From Terrimonas sp. (GTDB lineage: Bacteria > Bacteroidota > Bacteroidia > Chitinophagales > Chitinophagaceae): 64,000 nt of DNA. The stretch's first letter is position 1. Each line of letters opens with the position of its first letter. A program made the position numbers and the translations under genes. The DNA is taken from the NCBI RefSeq assembly GCF_003075435.1, contig NZ_QCZJ01000008.1, positions 1 to 64,000 of the forward strand, written 5' to 3'. The notes under the pieces are model-generated. The model made no database searches and had not been told where the DNA came from. It saw nothing but the letters and a program-made list of their open reading frames with translations. Positions 45,511 through 53,888 of the stretch are shown here, one piece after another.

Positions 45511-47997
45511 ATGAAGGAGTTTTTCAAAAAGCAGCTCGGTTATTATCCTTACGATTATCAATTAAAAGTAATGGAGGTTTTATTGGCTGGTAGAAATATA
45601 ATCTTGTCAGTGCCAACTGGAGCAGGCAAAACCTGGGCATCTATTATGCCATTTTTGTATGCTAAGGAAAATACAAACATTCCTTTCCCCAGAAAAATGA
45701 TATACAGCTTGCCGCTAAGAACTTTGGCGAATTCTATATGTGAGGATGTATCAAAAATAGTTAAAGGCACTTCTATTCAAACGGGTGAATATTCGGAAGA
45801 CAGATTTTTTGAAAGTGATATTATATTTTCTACCATTGACCAGACTTTGAGCAATTTTTTATGTTTTCCCCTACCGCTCTCTCAAAGGCAAGCTAATGTC
45901 AATGCCGGAGCTTTAATCGGTAGCTATTTAGTTTTCGATGAGTTTCATTTGTTGGACGAGAAGTTATCGATGGCTACCACAATCGGCATGTTGAAGATGT
46001 TGGAAAATTTAAGCCGGTGCTGTATTATGACCGCAACGCTCAGTGATGGATTCATGCAACTGCTCAAAGAGAACCTAAGCAATTATGAGATAATTACGCT
46101 TGATGATTTTCCGGAGGATAAAATAAAAATAGGTTCATTAAAACCTGAAGTGAACAAGAAAGCAATTACCGTCTCTCAGGGAAAGCTATCTGCTAAAAGC
46201 ATTCTTCAGTCGCATAAGAAAAAGTCAATTGCTATTTGCAATAGGGTGGAAAAAGCACAAGAGGTATATAATCAGTTAATAGAAGAACAGAAACAAAGTT
46301 CAGATAACAGAATTAAAAATACTAAAATCATTTGTTTGCATTCCCGCTTTTTCGACAAGGACAGAAAACAAAAAGAGGCACTCTTAAAAGAACTGTTTGG
46401 AAAAGACGCTAACGATGAATCTGCCATTCTAATATCTACACAGGTTATTGAAGCAGGTATGGATATTTCCTGCGAGGTTTTGCACACGGAAATTTCTCCT
46501 ATCAGTTCCTTCTTGCAAAGAGCGGGCAGGTGTGCGAGATTTATTAACCAAACAGGCCTGATATATATCTATGATGTTTTGGAAATTGAGGAGAAAGAAA
46601 AACTAACTATTGAACCTGAAGACAAGGAAGATAAAGACGAAATCAGAAAACTTAACAATCAATATTTACCTTACAAGGCTGATGTTTGCAAAAAAACATT
46701 TGATGAATTACAGAAATACGCTACACTTGACGGCGACATTCCCAAACTGTTGATTGAAGAAATACTGGGTGACGAAAAGGAAATGCTTACCGGAATGACA
46801 ACCGGTCAAGATGGCGGCTTTAATCAATCTAAAATAAAACAAAGCTGGGAAAGCTGTACAAAGAACAATTACAGAAATACCATAAGAGATATTCAAAGTG
46901 TTGAAATCACACTCATTACTGATGAAATGATTGATGATGTGGTCAAATCTCCCTATCGTTATCAATCCCTCGGAATGTACAAATGGAGTATGGTAGGTTG
47001 GCTGAATAAAATCTATAACTCTGAGGATTTTGATGAAGATGATTGGTTGGTTAGAAAATTGGAAGAGTCAAACTTTTTTGATAATGATGAAGGGATAAGC
47101 TATACGCTTGCTAAAATTACGGATTTTAATAGTTTGCCTAATCAGATATATGTAAATGCAAAATATTTTGGCTATCACGCTGATTTTGGTTTTAATTGGC
47201 AATACCGAAGTAGTTTTAAGAGCATTTCGCCCGAACGAGAATGGAAAGAAAAAGAAGATGAATTTAAACCTCTCCAAAAGGATACTTTTTATCAACACAA
47301 TATTGGTTTAATGGGCGTGTTGGAAAAAGAGTTTCTAAGAAAAGACAAAAGCAACCTGGATTTTATATTTAAAGAAATAGCTACTTATATAGATGAACCT
47401 TCTTTAACCAAAGAAGATTTTATCTGGTTAATTCAACTGATGATAATTCTGCACGATTACGGGAAGCTAAATGAAAGCTGGCAAAAACCGATGCAAAAGT
47501 ATCAAGCCCTAAAAGAAAATCTTCGTGATGTTTACCACAACGAAGTTTTGGGACATACAGACTATAATGACAAAGATGAACAGGATAAAGCATTAGCCAA
47601 ACAGGCATTGTTATTTACACGACCTGCCCATGCGGGGGTTGGAGCTTATGCCATGCAGGAAATTATAAGTGATTTGTATGATAATGACTATTTGAAAAGC
47701 GGCATTTCCCTGGCGATTTCCCGGCATCATAGCCCATTATCTCTGAGTTATCCAAAATTTGATATTTCAGATAAAAATTACTCAGCAATAAAAGTGCTTT
47801 TAAAGAAATTTGGTTTTGACACTATTGATTTACCAAAATTGAATAGGATTGAGAAGATTATTGGCGGACACCAATTTGATGATTGGGAAAAAGAACATTT
47901 AGTATATCTTTTTTTTGTCCGGATTCTTAGGCTTTGCGACCAAAAAGCAACTGAAAATTTAAGTTTATACTATAAAGAATTTGATAATGTACAGTAA
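45511..47997 (+). CDS. cas3: CRISPR helicase-nuclease Cas3 (helicase first, HD at the C-terminus)
   Basis: Unwinds and degrades DNA targeted by Cascade. From ATG 45511 it has 828 residues; the GTG at 45463 adds 16 poorly conserved ones. Helicase motifs are YDYQ, PTGAGKT (35-41), DEFH (143-146), TATLS, and STQVIEAGMDIS plus QRAGRCAR in RecA domain two. The nuclease HD motif is HDYGK (His648-Asp649), followed by His707 in RPAHAG and RHHSPLS. The HD therefore follows the helicase, opposite to the usual HD-first order. Its end overlaps cas8 by 11 bases. The gene is clearly AT-rich. Confidence 0.93.
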   Translation: MKEFFKKQLGYYPYDYQLKVMEVLLAGRNIILSVPTGAGKTWASIMPFLYAKENTNIPFPRKMIYSLPLRTLANSICEDVSKIVKGTSIQTGEYSEDRFFESDIIFSTIDQTLSNFLCFPLPLSQRQANVNAGALIGSYLVFDEFHLLDEKLSMATTIGMLKMLENLSRCCIMTATLSDGFMQLLKENLSNYEIITLDDFPEDKIKIGSLKPEVNKKAITVSQGKLSAKSILQSHKKKSIAICNRVEKAQEVYNQLIEEQKQSSDNRIKNTKIICLHSRFFDKDRKQKEALLKELFGKDANDESAILISTQVIEAGMDISCEVLHTEISPISSFLQRAGRCARFINQTGLIYIYDVLEIEEKEKLTIEPEDKEDKDEIRKLNNQYLPYKADVCKKTFDELQKYATLDGDIPKLLIEEILGDEKEMLTGMTTGQDGGFNQSKIKQSWESCTKNNYRNTIRDIQSVEITLITDEMIDDVVKSPYRYQSLGMYKWSMVGWLNKIYNSEDFDEDDWLVRKLEESNFFDNDEGISYTLAKITDFNSLPNQIYVNAKYFGYHADFGFNWQYRSSFKSISPEREWKEKEDEFKPLQKDTFYQHNIGLMGVLEKEFLRKDKSNLDFIFKEIATYIDEPSLTKEDFIWLIQLMIILHDYGKLNESWQKPMQKYQALKENLRDVYHNEVLGHTDYNDKDEQDKALAKQALLFTRPAHAGVGAYAMQEIISDLYDNDYLKSGISLAISRHHSPLSLSYPKFDISDKNYSAIKVLLKKFGFDTIDLPKLNRIEKIIGGHQFDDWEKEHLVYLFFVRILRLCDQKATENLSLYYKEFDNVQ

Positions 47998-49756
47998 TTT
48001 TTACATAAATAAACAGTCCGGCACTTATTCCGAAACATTAGAAGCTTACGGATTAGGAAATCTGTTGTATGAAATTTTACATAGAAATAATGTTAGCGGC
48101 ATTAAGATTACCATTGAAGATTTGGGTTATCAACATCTAATAAAGACGAATAAGCCCATTACCGAAGCATATATTGACAACCTGCCTTTTTTTCAAATCT
48201 TTAAATTCATTAAGAAAGAAGTAAATCAATCAATGCCTACAGGTATTGCGGAATACTTTGACTATCCTGCAAATAAAGCTATACAGGATGATTACAAAGC
48301 TAAATTCGCTCAAATTGAAAAGCTAAAATCAGAAGGAGAAAAGAAAGCTGCCAAAAAAGCGCTAAATGAAGAAAAATTATCAGAGTTTGGGAAAAGCATG
48401 GACCCGGAGTTTGATGTTTATCGAGAGGCTCAAGGAAATATAAATTACCCTAATTTTCTTTCCTTATTCAGTAATTATTTTGATAATAAATTAAATTTTA
48501 AAGAGCTAATTAGGTTAATTATTGTCAACTATTCTGACTCCAACTTTCTATTTGAAAAAATAAAGAAGTTGATTCCAGATAGTTCATCAACTTTCAGCGA
48601 CTTTATAAAACCCGTTCAGCTATATAATCCAAATCAAGGAAAAGGGAATAATAAAATCAAAGCAAATGGATTTGATTTTTCAAAAGCTACTATTCAATCT
48701 AATTGGATTTCAGAATCAATGAAAATATCCGGTGCATTGTCGTATATGGTATGTCAGTATGTAAAAGTTGGTTCCTCCTATGATATGAAGATTTATGTAC
48801 CTGAATTTAATCAAGTAAGCCTAAAAGGAGCGAGGGATGTTTTAACAGACTTTAAAAAGTACTTAAAAAGTACTTCGCCTATTAAATTAGATATTTTGAA
48901 TATCCTTGACTTTACAGCTAAGTTTATCAAATATTCCGAGGAGTATAATGGTAAGGTCAATAAAACGCTGAAAGGATTTCATTCTGTTTATCAAAAGGAT
49001 TTAGGACAAAATAAAGCAGTTGCCAATATTGCATTTATCAACACTCCTGACTTTGTAGAATATAATAATCAAGAAGAAGCACTTGAATGGATAGAGATTT
49101 TAGAACAACAGCGAAACCTGATTTCGAATATCAAAGAACTGGGAGATTCCATGCAGGGGTTACAAGCCTATCGAAATTTCTTGGGAAGTATAGGCAATAT
49201 GGCGTTGGATTATTTTAGTCATTTTTCCTACTGGTATGGTAACTATTTAATGCAACAACTTACAAAAGGAAACAAGTTTGTCAGGACTTTTAAAATTGAA
49301 CACTTAAATAAATTTTATCAAAATATGAGTACACAAGAATTGAATCTCACTGAGATTATCAAAAACGACGGTTTTGAGGCGGTTGCTAAAGCTATTCGTA
49401 AGAGTACAGTGTCTTTGCAGTACACCCCAAAAGATCAACGGAAATTTGAAATCCGTTATGGCTTGGCACAGCAACTTCAAAACAAAGCAAAGTCAAAAGA
49501 AGATTTAGCCACATTTATCGGGGAGTTTATTGGAACCTATAATGCCGAAACTGCCCGAAATGCGGAAAAGAATGGCGGAAAGCCTTCAAGAGCTAATGTA
49601 AAAGATGAGGAATTAATACAGTTTTATTCGCTTTTGGATAAAAATCCGCCCCGTCTGATCGGAGCATTATTGTCATCTTATGGCTTTGCCTTAAACAAAA
49701 AAGAGGCACCTGAAAGTGAAGTTCAGGATGATGAAAACAACCAGGAAGAAAACTAA
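47987..49756 (+). CDS. cas8: Type I-B Cascade large subunit (Cas8b/Cst1-like)
   Basis: A 589-residue protein from ATG 47987 inside the end of cas3. Sequence motifs are weak, as usual for Cas8. The call rests on position (between cas3 and cas7), size, and family-like stretches such as ISGALSYMVCQYVK, LGSIGNMALDYFSHFSYWYGNYL and the lysine/glutamate-rich insert near 110-130. No CxxC zinc motif is seen, unlike many Cas8 proteins. The C-terminus is acidic (EVQDDENNQEEN). AT-rich: one sampled 60-base line is about one-third G+C. Confidence 0.8.
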   Translation: MYSNFYINKQSGTYSETLEAYGLGNLLYEILHRNNVSGIKITIEDLGYQHLIKTNKPITEAYIDNLPFFQIFKFIKKEVNQSMPTGIAEYFDYPANKAIQDDYKAKFAQIEKLKSEGEKKAAKKALNEEKLSEFGKSMDPEFDVYREAQGNINYPNFLSLFSNYFDNKLNFKELIRLIIVNYSDSNFLFEKIKKLIPDSSSTFSDFIKPVQLYNPNQGKGNNKIKANGFDFSKATIQSNWISESMKISGALSYMVCQYVKVGSSYDMKIYVPEFNQVSLKGARDVLTDFKKYLKSTSPIKLDILNILDFTAKFIKYSEEYNGKVNKTLKGFHSVYQKDLGQNKAVANIAFINTPDFVEYNNQEEALEWIEILEQQRNLISNIKELGDSMQGLQAYRNFLGSIGNMALDYFSHFSYWYGNYLMQQLTKGNKFVRTFKIEHLNKFYQNMSTQELNLTEIIKNDGFEAVAKAIRKSTVSLQYTPKDQRKFEIRYGLAQQLQNKAKSKEDLATFIGEFIGTYNAETARNAEKNGGKPSRANVKDEELIQFYSLLDKNPPRLIGALLSSYGFALNKKEAPESEVQDDENNQEEN

Positions 49757-49781
49757 TTTTTAAATTCAAAAAACAAATAAA

Positions 49782-50768
49782 ATGTCAAGCGATACTAAAA
49801 AAATAATAGCATCTATCTCTATCAGTGGAGAAATTACATTAAACCTGCATTCTTTAAATAATGAAGGCGGGGAAGGAAATCAAATTATCACACGCCAGGT
49901 AACGATTGTAGATAAAGAAGGGCAAACGCATACCGTCAATGCCATTTCTGGCGATATGTTTAAGCATATTCATGCGGTACACCTGGCTCAGATTGCTAAA
50001 GAGCAGGGTTTGCCATTAAGTAAATATGCCGAAGCATTAAATCCCAATCGTATTTCGACAGAAGAATTAAAAACATATACAAAGAATGATATTTCAAAAA
50101 GTACTGGAACTTCTGCCGATGTGGTTTCAGCTTTAATTGATTTATGTACAGTTTGTGATACACACGGTATATTGATAACCGATAAAGTGGGCGAAAATAA
50201 AAACAGTTCAAATACGCCGAGGAAATCTACCATAGAATTTGGCTGGACAGTCGGCATTCCGGGCAAAACAAATACCGAAAGCTATCTGCATACAAAATTG
50301 GTAGCAGATGCTTCCGGTGTTAGAGGAGAAAGCAGTAATGAAGGACAAAATATTTTTCACAGACCAGCCAATCATGGAGTATATGCTTTTGTATGCAGCA
50401 TTGATGTTTATAGAATAGGTTTTAATGATATCAATAGACATTATCCTGATGGTGTGGATAGAGTCAAACGCTATAAAGCTGTAATCCAAAGTCTTTTAAG
50501 TTCTTTTATCAATCCTAAAGGAGCTATGACAAGCACCCAGAAACCTCATATCACAGATTTTAAAGGTGTAGTAGCAACTTCAAGCAAATTAACTCCGGCT
50601 CCTACAATTAGTGCTATTAATGAAGATTATAGAAGTGAAATAGAAAAGATAGCTGCAAGTATAAATAAGATTGAAAGCAATGCAATTGCAGTAAAAGAAT
50701 TTAATGGTTTGGGAGAATTGTCTGAAATTCTATCGGAACTGATAAATGCAGAGCCTTATAAAATTTAA
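49782..50768 (+). CDS. cas7: Cascade backbone subunit Cas7 (DevR/Cst2-type)
   Basis: RNA-binding backbone protein that polymerises along the crRNA spacer. The 328 residues start with the RRM-like strand KKIIASISISGEITLNLHSLNNEGGEGN and contain AISGDMFKHIHAVHL, the hallmark of DevR/Csa2/Cst2-like Cas7. HGVYAFVCSIDVYRIGFND follows near residue 205. It lies 25 bases after cas8 and 5 bases before cas5. The DevR type supports subtype I-B of the Cst kind. Confidence 0.92.
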   Translation: MSSDTKKIIASISISGEITLNLHSLNNEGGEGNQIITRQVTIVDKEGQTHTVNAISGDMFKHIHAVHLAQIAKEQGLPLSKYAEALNPNRISTEELKTYTKNDISKSTGTSADVVSALIDLCTVCDTHGILITDKVGENKNSSNTPRKSTIEFGWTVGIPGKTNTESYLHTKLVADASGVRGESSNEGQNIFHRPANHGVYAFVCSIDVYRIGFNDINRHYPDGVDRVKRYKAVIQSLLSSFINPKGAMTSTQKPHITDFKGVVATSSKLTPAPTISAINEDYRSEIEKIAASINKIESNAIAVKEFNGLGELSEILSELINAEPYKI

Positions 50769-50773
50769 TAACT

Positions 50774-51442
50774 ATGAGGTTTTCAGTAAAATATCTACCT
50801 ACTACATTGTTCTCATTAAAAGATAGTAATGCTACCAACTCAGGAGCTAAGTCACTGTTTCTGCCGTCACCCTATGCCATAAAGATGGCTGTATTGAATC
50901 AGGCTATAACCGTTGGTGGAGATTTGGAACAATTGGAAGAAAAGAAAAGTAAAGTTTTTGGGTTTATAAGAGATGCCAAAATCAGTTATTACATACAAGA
51001 TAATAGTTTTTTTAGTGTCAATAATTCGTTTGTTAAGATTCTTAAGCCCGCCCGGGATGGAGGTGGATTTGGACAAACGGTAGCTTTTAGAGAATATCTT
51101 TTCTTATCACATGCGTTAGAAATTATTTTTGATATAGACTCTGATGAGCAAAAAGAGTATCTGAAAAAATACCTGCACAAGATTAATTATTTTGGCAAAA
51201 AGGGGTGTTTCTTTCAGTTTGTGACATACAATGATAATCCGAATGAACCCAATGTAACTGATTTTGATGCTAAACGGCTCTTACCCGGTGTTTTGCAGGA
51301 GTATGACGACTTTGACAGCAAATGTTCATTTGATAGAGTAAATAATTTTTCATCAGCAACTACTAAAAGAGGCAAAAGGGTTATGTTAATTCCGGTTCAA
51401 AAAGCGAATAGTTCGAAATCTTACAGTATTTATAGGAAATAA
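50774..51442 (+). CDS. cas5: Cascade subunit Cas5
   Basis: Binds the 5' handle of the crRNA in Cascade. The 222-residue protein has the RAMP N-terminus (MRFSVKYLPTTLFSLKDSNA), then SLFLPSPYAIKMAVLNQAI, matching the PxPTTIxG-type motif of Cas5t. No catalytic residues are expected since a Cas6 is present. Its stop is 49 bases before a truncated cas4 copy. Confidence 0.88.
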   Translation: MRFSVKYLPTTLFSLKDSNATNSGAKSLFLPSPYAIKMAVLNQAITVGGDLEQLEEKKSKVFGFIRDAKISYYIQDNSFFSVNNSFVKILKPARDGGGFGQTVAFREYLFLSHALEIIFDIDSDEQKEYLKKYLHKINYFGKKGCFFQFVTYNDNPNEPNVTDFDAKRLLPGVLQEYDDFDSKCSFDRVNNFSSATTKRGKRVMLIPVQKANSSKSYSIYRK

Positions 51443-51491
51443 ATTCCGACTAAGGTGTGAAATAAAATACAAGATGATTAATATTCTATAA

Positions 51492-51605
51492 ATGCAAATC
51501 ACCGGTACACATATCGTCTACCTGCACACCTGCCACCGGAAGCTCTGGCTCTTTGCCAGTGGTATTCTGAGAAGTGGCATTCTTAAAGTATTTATTTTTC
51601 CATGA
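51492..51605 (+). pseudogene. Truncated second cas4 (5' end only)
   Basis: The frame begins MQITGTHIVYLHTCHRKLWLFASGI, 21 of 25 residues equal to the start of the complete cas4 at 52793. DNA differences between the two are mostly third-codon changes, so they diverged as genes and are not a fresh duplication. After Ile25 homology stops and the frame closes at TGA 51603-51605. It sits between cas5 and the DUF4143 ATPase gene. Confidence 0.88.
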
Positions 51606-51632
51606 AAATCGTATATTTAATATTCATTTTAC

Positions 51633-52793
51633 ATGGTAAATATGGAGTTAAAAAGAAACATATACAATGATTTTCAGGAATATATGAAAATATTCCCTGC
51701 TACGGGCATTATTGGCCCCAGACAGGTGGGTAAAACCACTTTTGCCAAACAAATGGCCAAAGGCAATAACAATCTGTACCTCGATTTGGAAACCACTGCC
51801 GACAGGGAAAAACTTTCCGATCCCCTATTCTTCCTGTCGCAGTTTACCGACCGCTGTGTAATACTGGACGAAATACAGTTTATGCCCGAAATGTTTGCAG
51901 CGTTAAGAGGAATAATAGATGCCGACAGGCGGCCGGGCAGGTTTATTCTGCTGGGGTCTGCCTCGCCGGATATTATGCGCAATAGTGCCGATACGCTGGC
52001 AGGTCGTATTGGTTATCTGGAGCTAACGCCATTCACCCTGGCAGAAGTGGATGATATGCAAACATTGTGGCTGAGGGGTGGTTTCCCACTTTCTTATCTT
52101 GCCGCTACGGATCGTGCAAGTGCTTTGTGGCGACGTAATTTTATTGCAACATATATACAGCGGGATCTGGGACTGCTTGGCCTGCAAACGGATGTGCAAA
52201 TAATGGATCGCTTCTGGCGGATGTTGGCCAGTATGCAGGGGAATCTGCTGAATGCCACAGACCTGGGGAGGTCACTGGATATTAGCCGTCCCACTGTAAT
52301 GCGGTATATTGATTTTTTAGAAGGAGCGTTTATGCTTAGGGTATTGCGACCCTGGTTTTCCAACATCAACAAGCGGTTGGTAAAGTCGCCCAAAATTTAT
52401 ATTCGCGACACCGGGTTGCTACACAGTCTACTTGGGCTTGCTACTACCGAAGCATTGCTGAACCATATACAGTTGGGCGCCTCGTGGGAAGGTTTTGTGA
52501 TAGAACAAATTGCCGGTAACCTGAAAGAAGATGTACAGGTATATTTTTATCGTACCCAGCAGGGGGCGGAATGCGATCTGTTGCTCGAAAAAAACGGGCA
52601 GGTTGTAGCGGCCATCGAAATAAAACACGGCCATCATCCTGCAGTAGGCAAAGGTTTTCGTATTTCAATGGAAGATACCCGGGCAAAACATGGGTATATC
52701 ATTGGTAATGGAGCGGATACTTTTAAAGCAGATGAGGGAGTTACCATTACCAATCTCCCCTATTTTCTAACAACCATTTTACCGGAATTATAA
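51633..52793 (+). CDS. AAA ATPase with DUF4143 (nuclease-like) domain
   Basis: An ATPase of the archaeal-ATPase/DUF4143 family, 386 residues. Walker A is GPRQVGKTT, Walker B CVILDEIQFMPEMF, and GSASPDIM a sensor segment. A winged helix (NATDLGRSLDISRPTVMRYIDFLEGAFML) follows. The C-terminal DUF4143 part has GAECDLLLE then AAIEIKHG, the D...ExK spacing of PD-(D/E)XK nucleases. The last base of its TAA is the first base of the cas4 ATG (TAATG), so the two are translationally coupled. It is much richer in G+C than cas3-cas5. Not a usual Cas protein; role unknown. Confidence 0.85.
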   Translation: MVNMELKRNIYNDFQEYMKIFPATGIIGPRQVGKTTFAKQMAKGNNNLYLDLETTADREKLSDPLFFLSQFTDRCVILDEIQFMPEMFAALRGIIDADRRPGRFILLGSASPDIMRNSADTLAGRIGYLELTPFTLAEVDDMQTLWLRGGFPLSYLAATDRASALWRRNFIATYIQRDLGLLGLQTDVQIMDRFWRMLASMQGNLLNATDLGRSLDISRPTVMRYIDFLEGAFMLRVLRPWFSNINKRLVKSPKIYIRDTGLLHSLLGLATTEALLNHIQLGASWEGFVIEQIAGNLKEDVQVYFYRTQQGAECDLLLEKNGQVVAAIEIKHGHHPAVGKGFRISMEDTRAKHGYIIGNGADTFKADEGVTITNLPYFLTTILPEL

Positions 52794-53299
52794 TGCAAAT
52801 CACCGGTACACATATCGCCTACCTGCACACTTGTAACCGCAAGCTGTGGTTATTTGCCAATGGCATCCAGATGGAACACACATCGGAAACGGTAGCTGAA
52901 GGAAAACTAATTGCCGAAACTACTTATACCGACAGGGCAAGGAAGTATACGGAATTGTCTGTAGAGGGCATTAAGATAGATTTTTACGATGCAAAAAACA
53001 AGGTAGTCCACGAGGTAAAAAAATCTGACAAGGTAGAGCATGCACATATGGCACAGGTGAAATACTACCTGTATGTGTTACAAAAAAATGGCATCGAAAA
53101 CCCGGAAGCGATTATCGAATATCCCAAATTGAAGCAGACGGAAATGATTGAATGGAATGATGATATTATAAATGAAGCGCAGGAATGGGAACACGCTGTT
53201 GCCGGCATTGCAGGGGCTGAAATTTGCCCGCCATTGGTAAAGAAAAACATTTGTAAGAGTTGCAGCTATTATGAATTGTGTTATGTGGGGGAAGATTAA
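52793..53299 (+). CDS. cas4: CRISPR adaptation nuclease Cas4
   Basis: RecB-like exonuclease that trims prespacers and selects PAMs with Cas1-Cas2. The 168-residue protein has the iron-sulfur cysteines Cys14 and the cluster Cys154, Cys157, Cys163 (CKSCSYYELC). Nuclease residues are Asp63 in IDFYD and Glu74-x-Lys76 in HEVKKS, with His29 and QVKYYLY (motif with Gln88 and Tyr91) completing the site. All are intact. It overlaps the upstream ATPase gene by one base. Confidence 0.93.
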   Translation: MQITGTHIAYLHTCNRKLWLFANGIQMEHTSETVAEGKLIAETTYTDRARKYTELSVEGIKIDFYDAKNKVVHEVKKSDKVEHAHMAQVKYYLYVLQKNGIENPEAIIEYPKLKQTEMIEWNDDIINEAQEWEHAVAGIAGAEICPPLVKKNICKSCSYYELCYVGED

Positions 53300-53460
53300 T
53301 CTGGAAAATGTCTGAACAGGGATTTATGTGATGATGGGATGTAATGGATATATTTTGAAATTGATACCAGGTTGATTTTTCAGGACACCTATTTTTGTCT
53401 GGCATCCCAAAACCTAAATGTCCACTAAATCTTTACGCTGATAATAAATAAAAAACAACC

Positions 53461-53888
53461 ATGAAATACGCTGACCTTACAAAAACATAATAGGCTGTGC
53501 TTTTAAAGTACATAATACATTAGGTAATGGATTTCAGGAAGTAATTTATCAACGGGCTTTGGAAATAGAAATGCGGAAGAACCACCTGACCTTTTCACGG
53601 GAGTTTGAGATGCCGATTTATTATGATAGCATACATATTGGTACAAGAAGAGTAGATTTTTTAATAGCAAACATTATAAGTGTGGAGCTAAAAGCAATTA
53701 TCAAACTGGAAGACGTTCACCTGGCTCAGGCATTAAATTACCTTGAAGCGTATAACTTGGAAATAGGATTACTGATAAATTTTGGCGCCAGAAGCCTGGA
53801 GTATAAGAGACTGACCAATAAAAAACATCCGGATTATCCATCATCCCTACAATCTATTAATCCCCATCATCCCCGTCCAGACAAATGA
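53461..53888 (+). pseudogene. GxxExxY-family protein with frameshift in an A5 run
   Basis: ATG 53461 encodes MKYADLTKT and then stops. Adding one A to the run at 53481-53485 joins it to the frame IIGCAFKVHNTLGNGFQEV-IY..., which contains the family's GFQEVIY (GxxExxY) motif and continues to 53888. The later RRVDFLI and VELKAII give the D...ExK of a PD-(D/E)XK fold. The stop overlaps the cas1 ATG (ATGA). As written only an N-terminally cut product could be made. The family's function is unknown. Confidence 0.8.
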
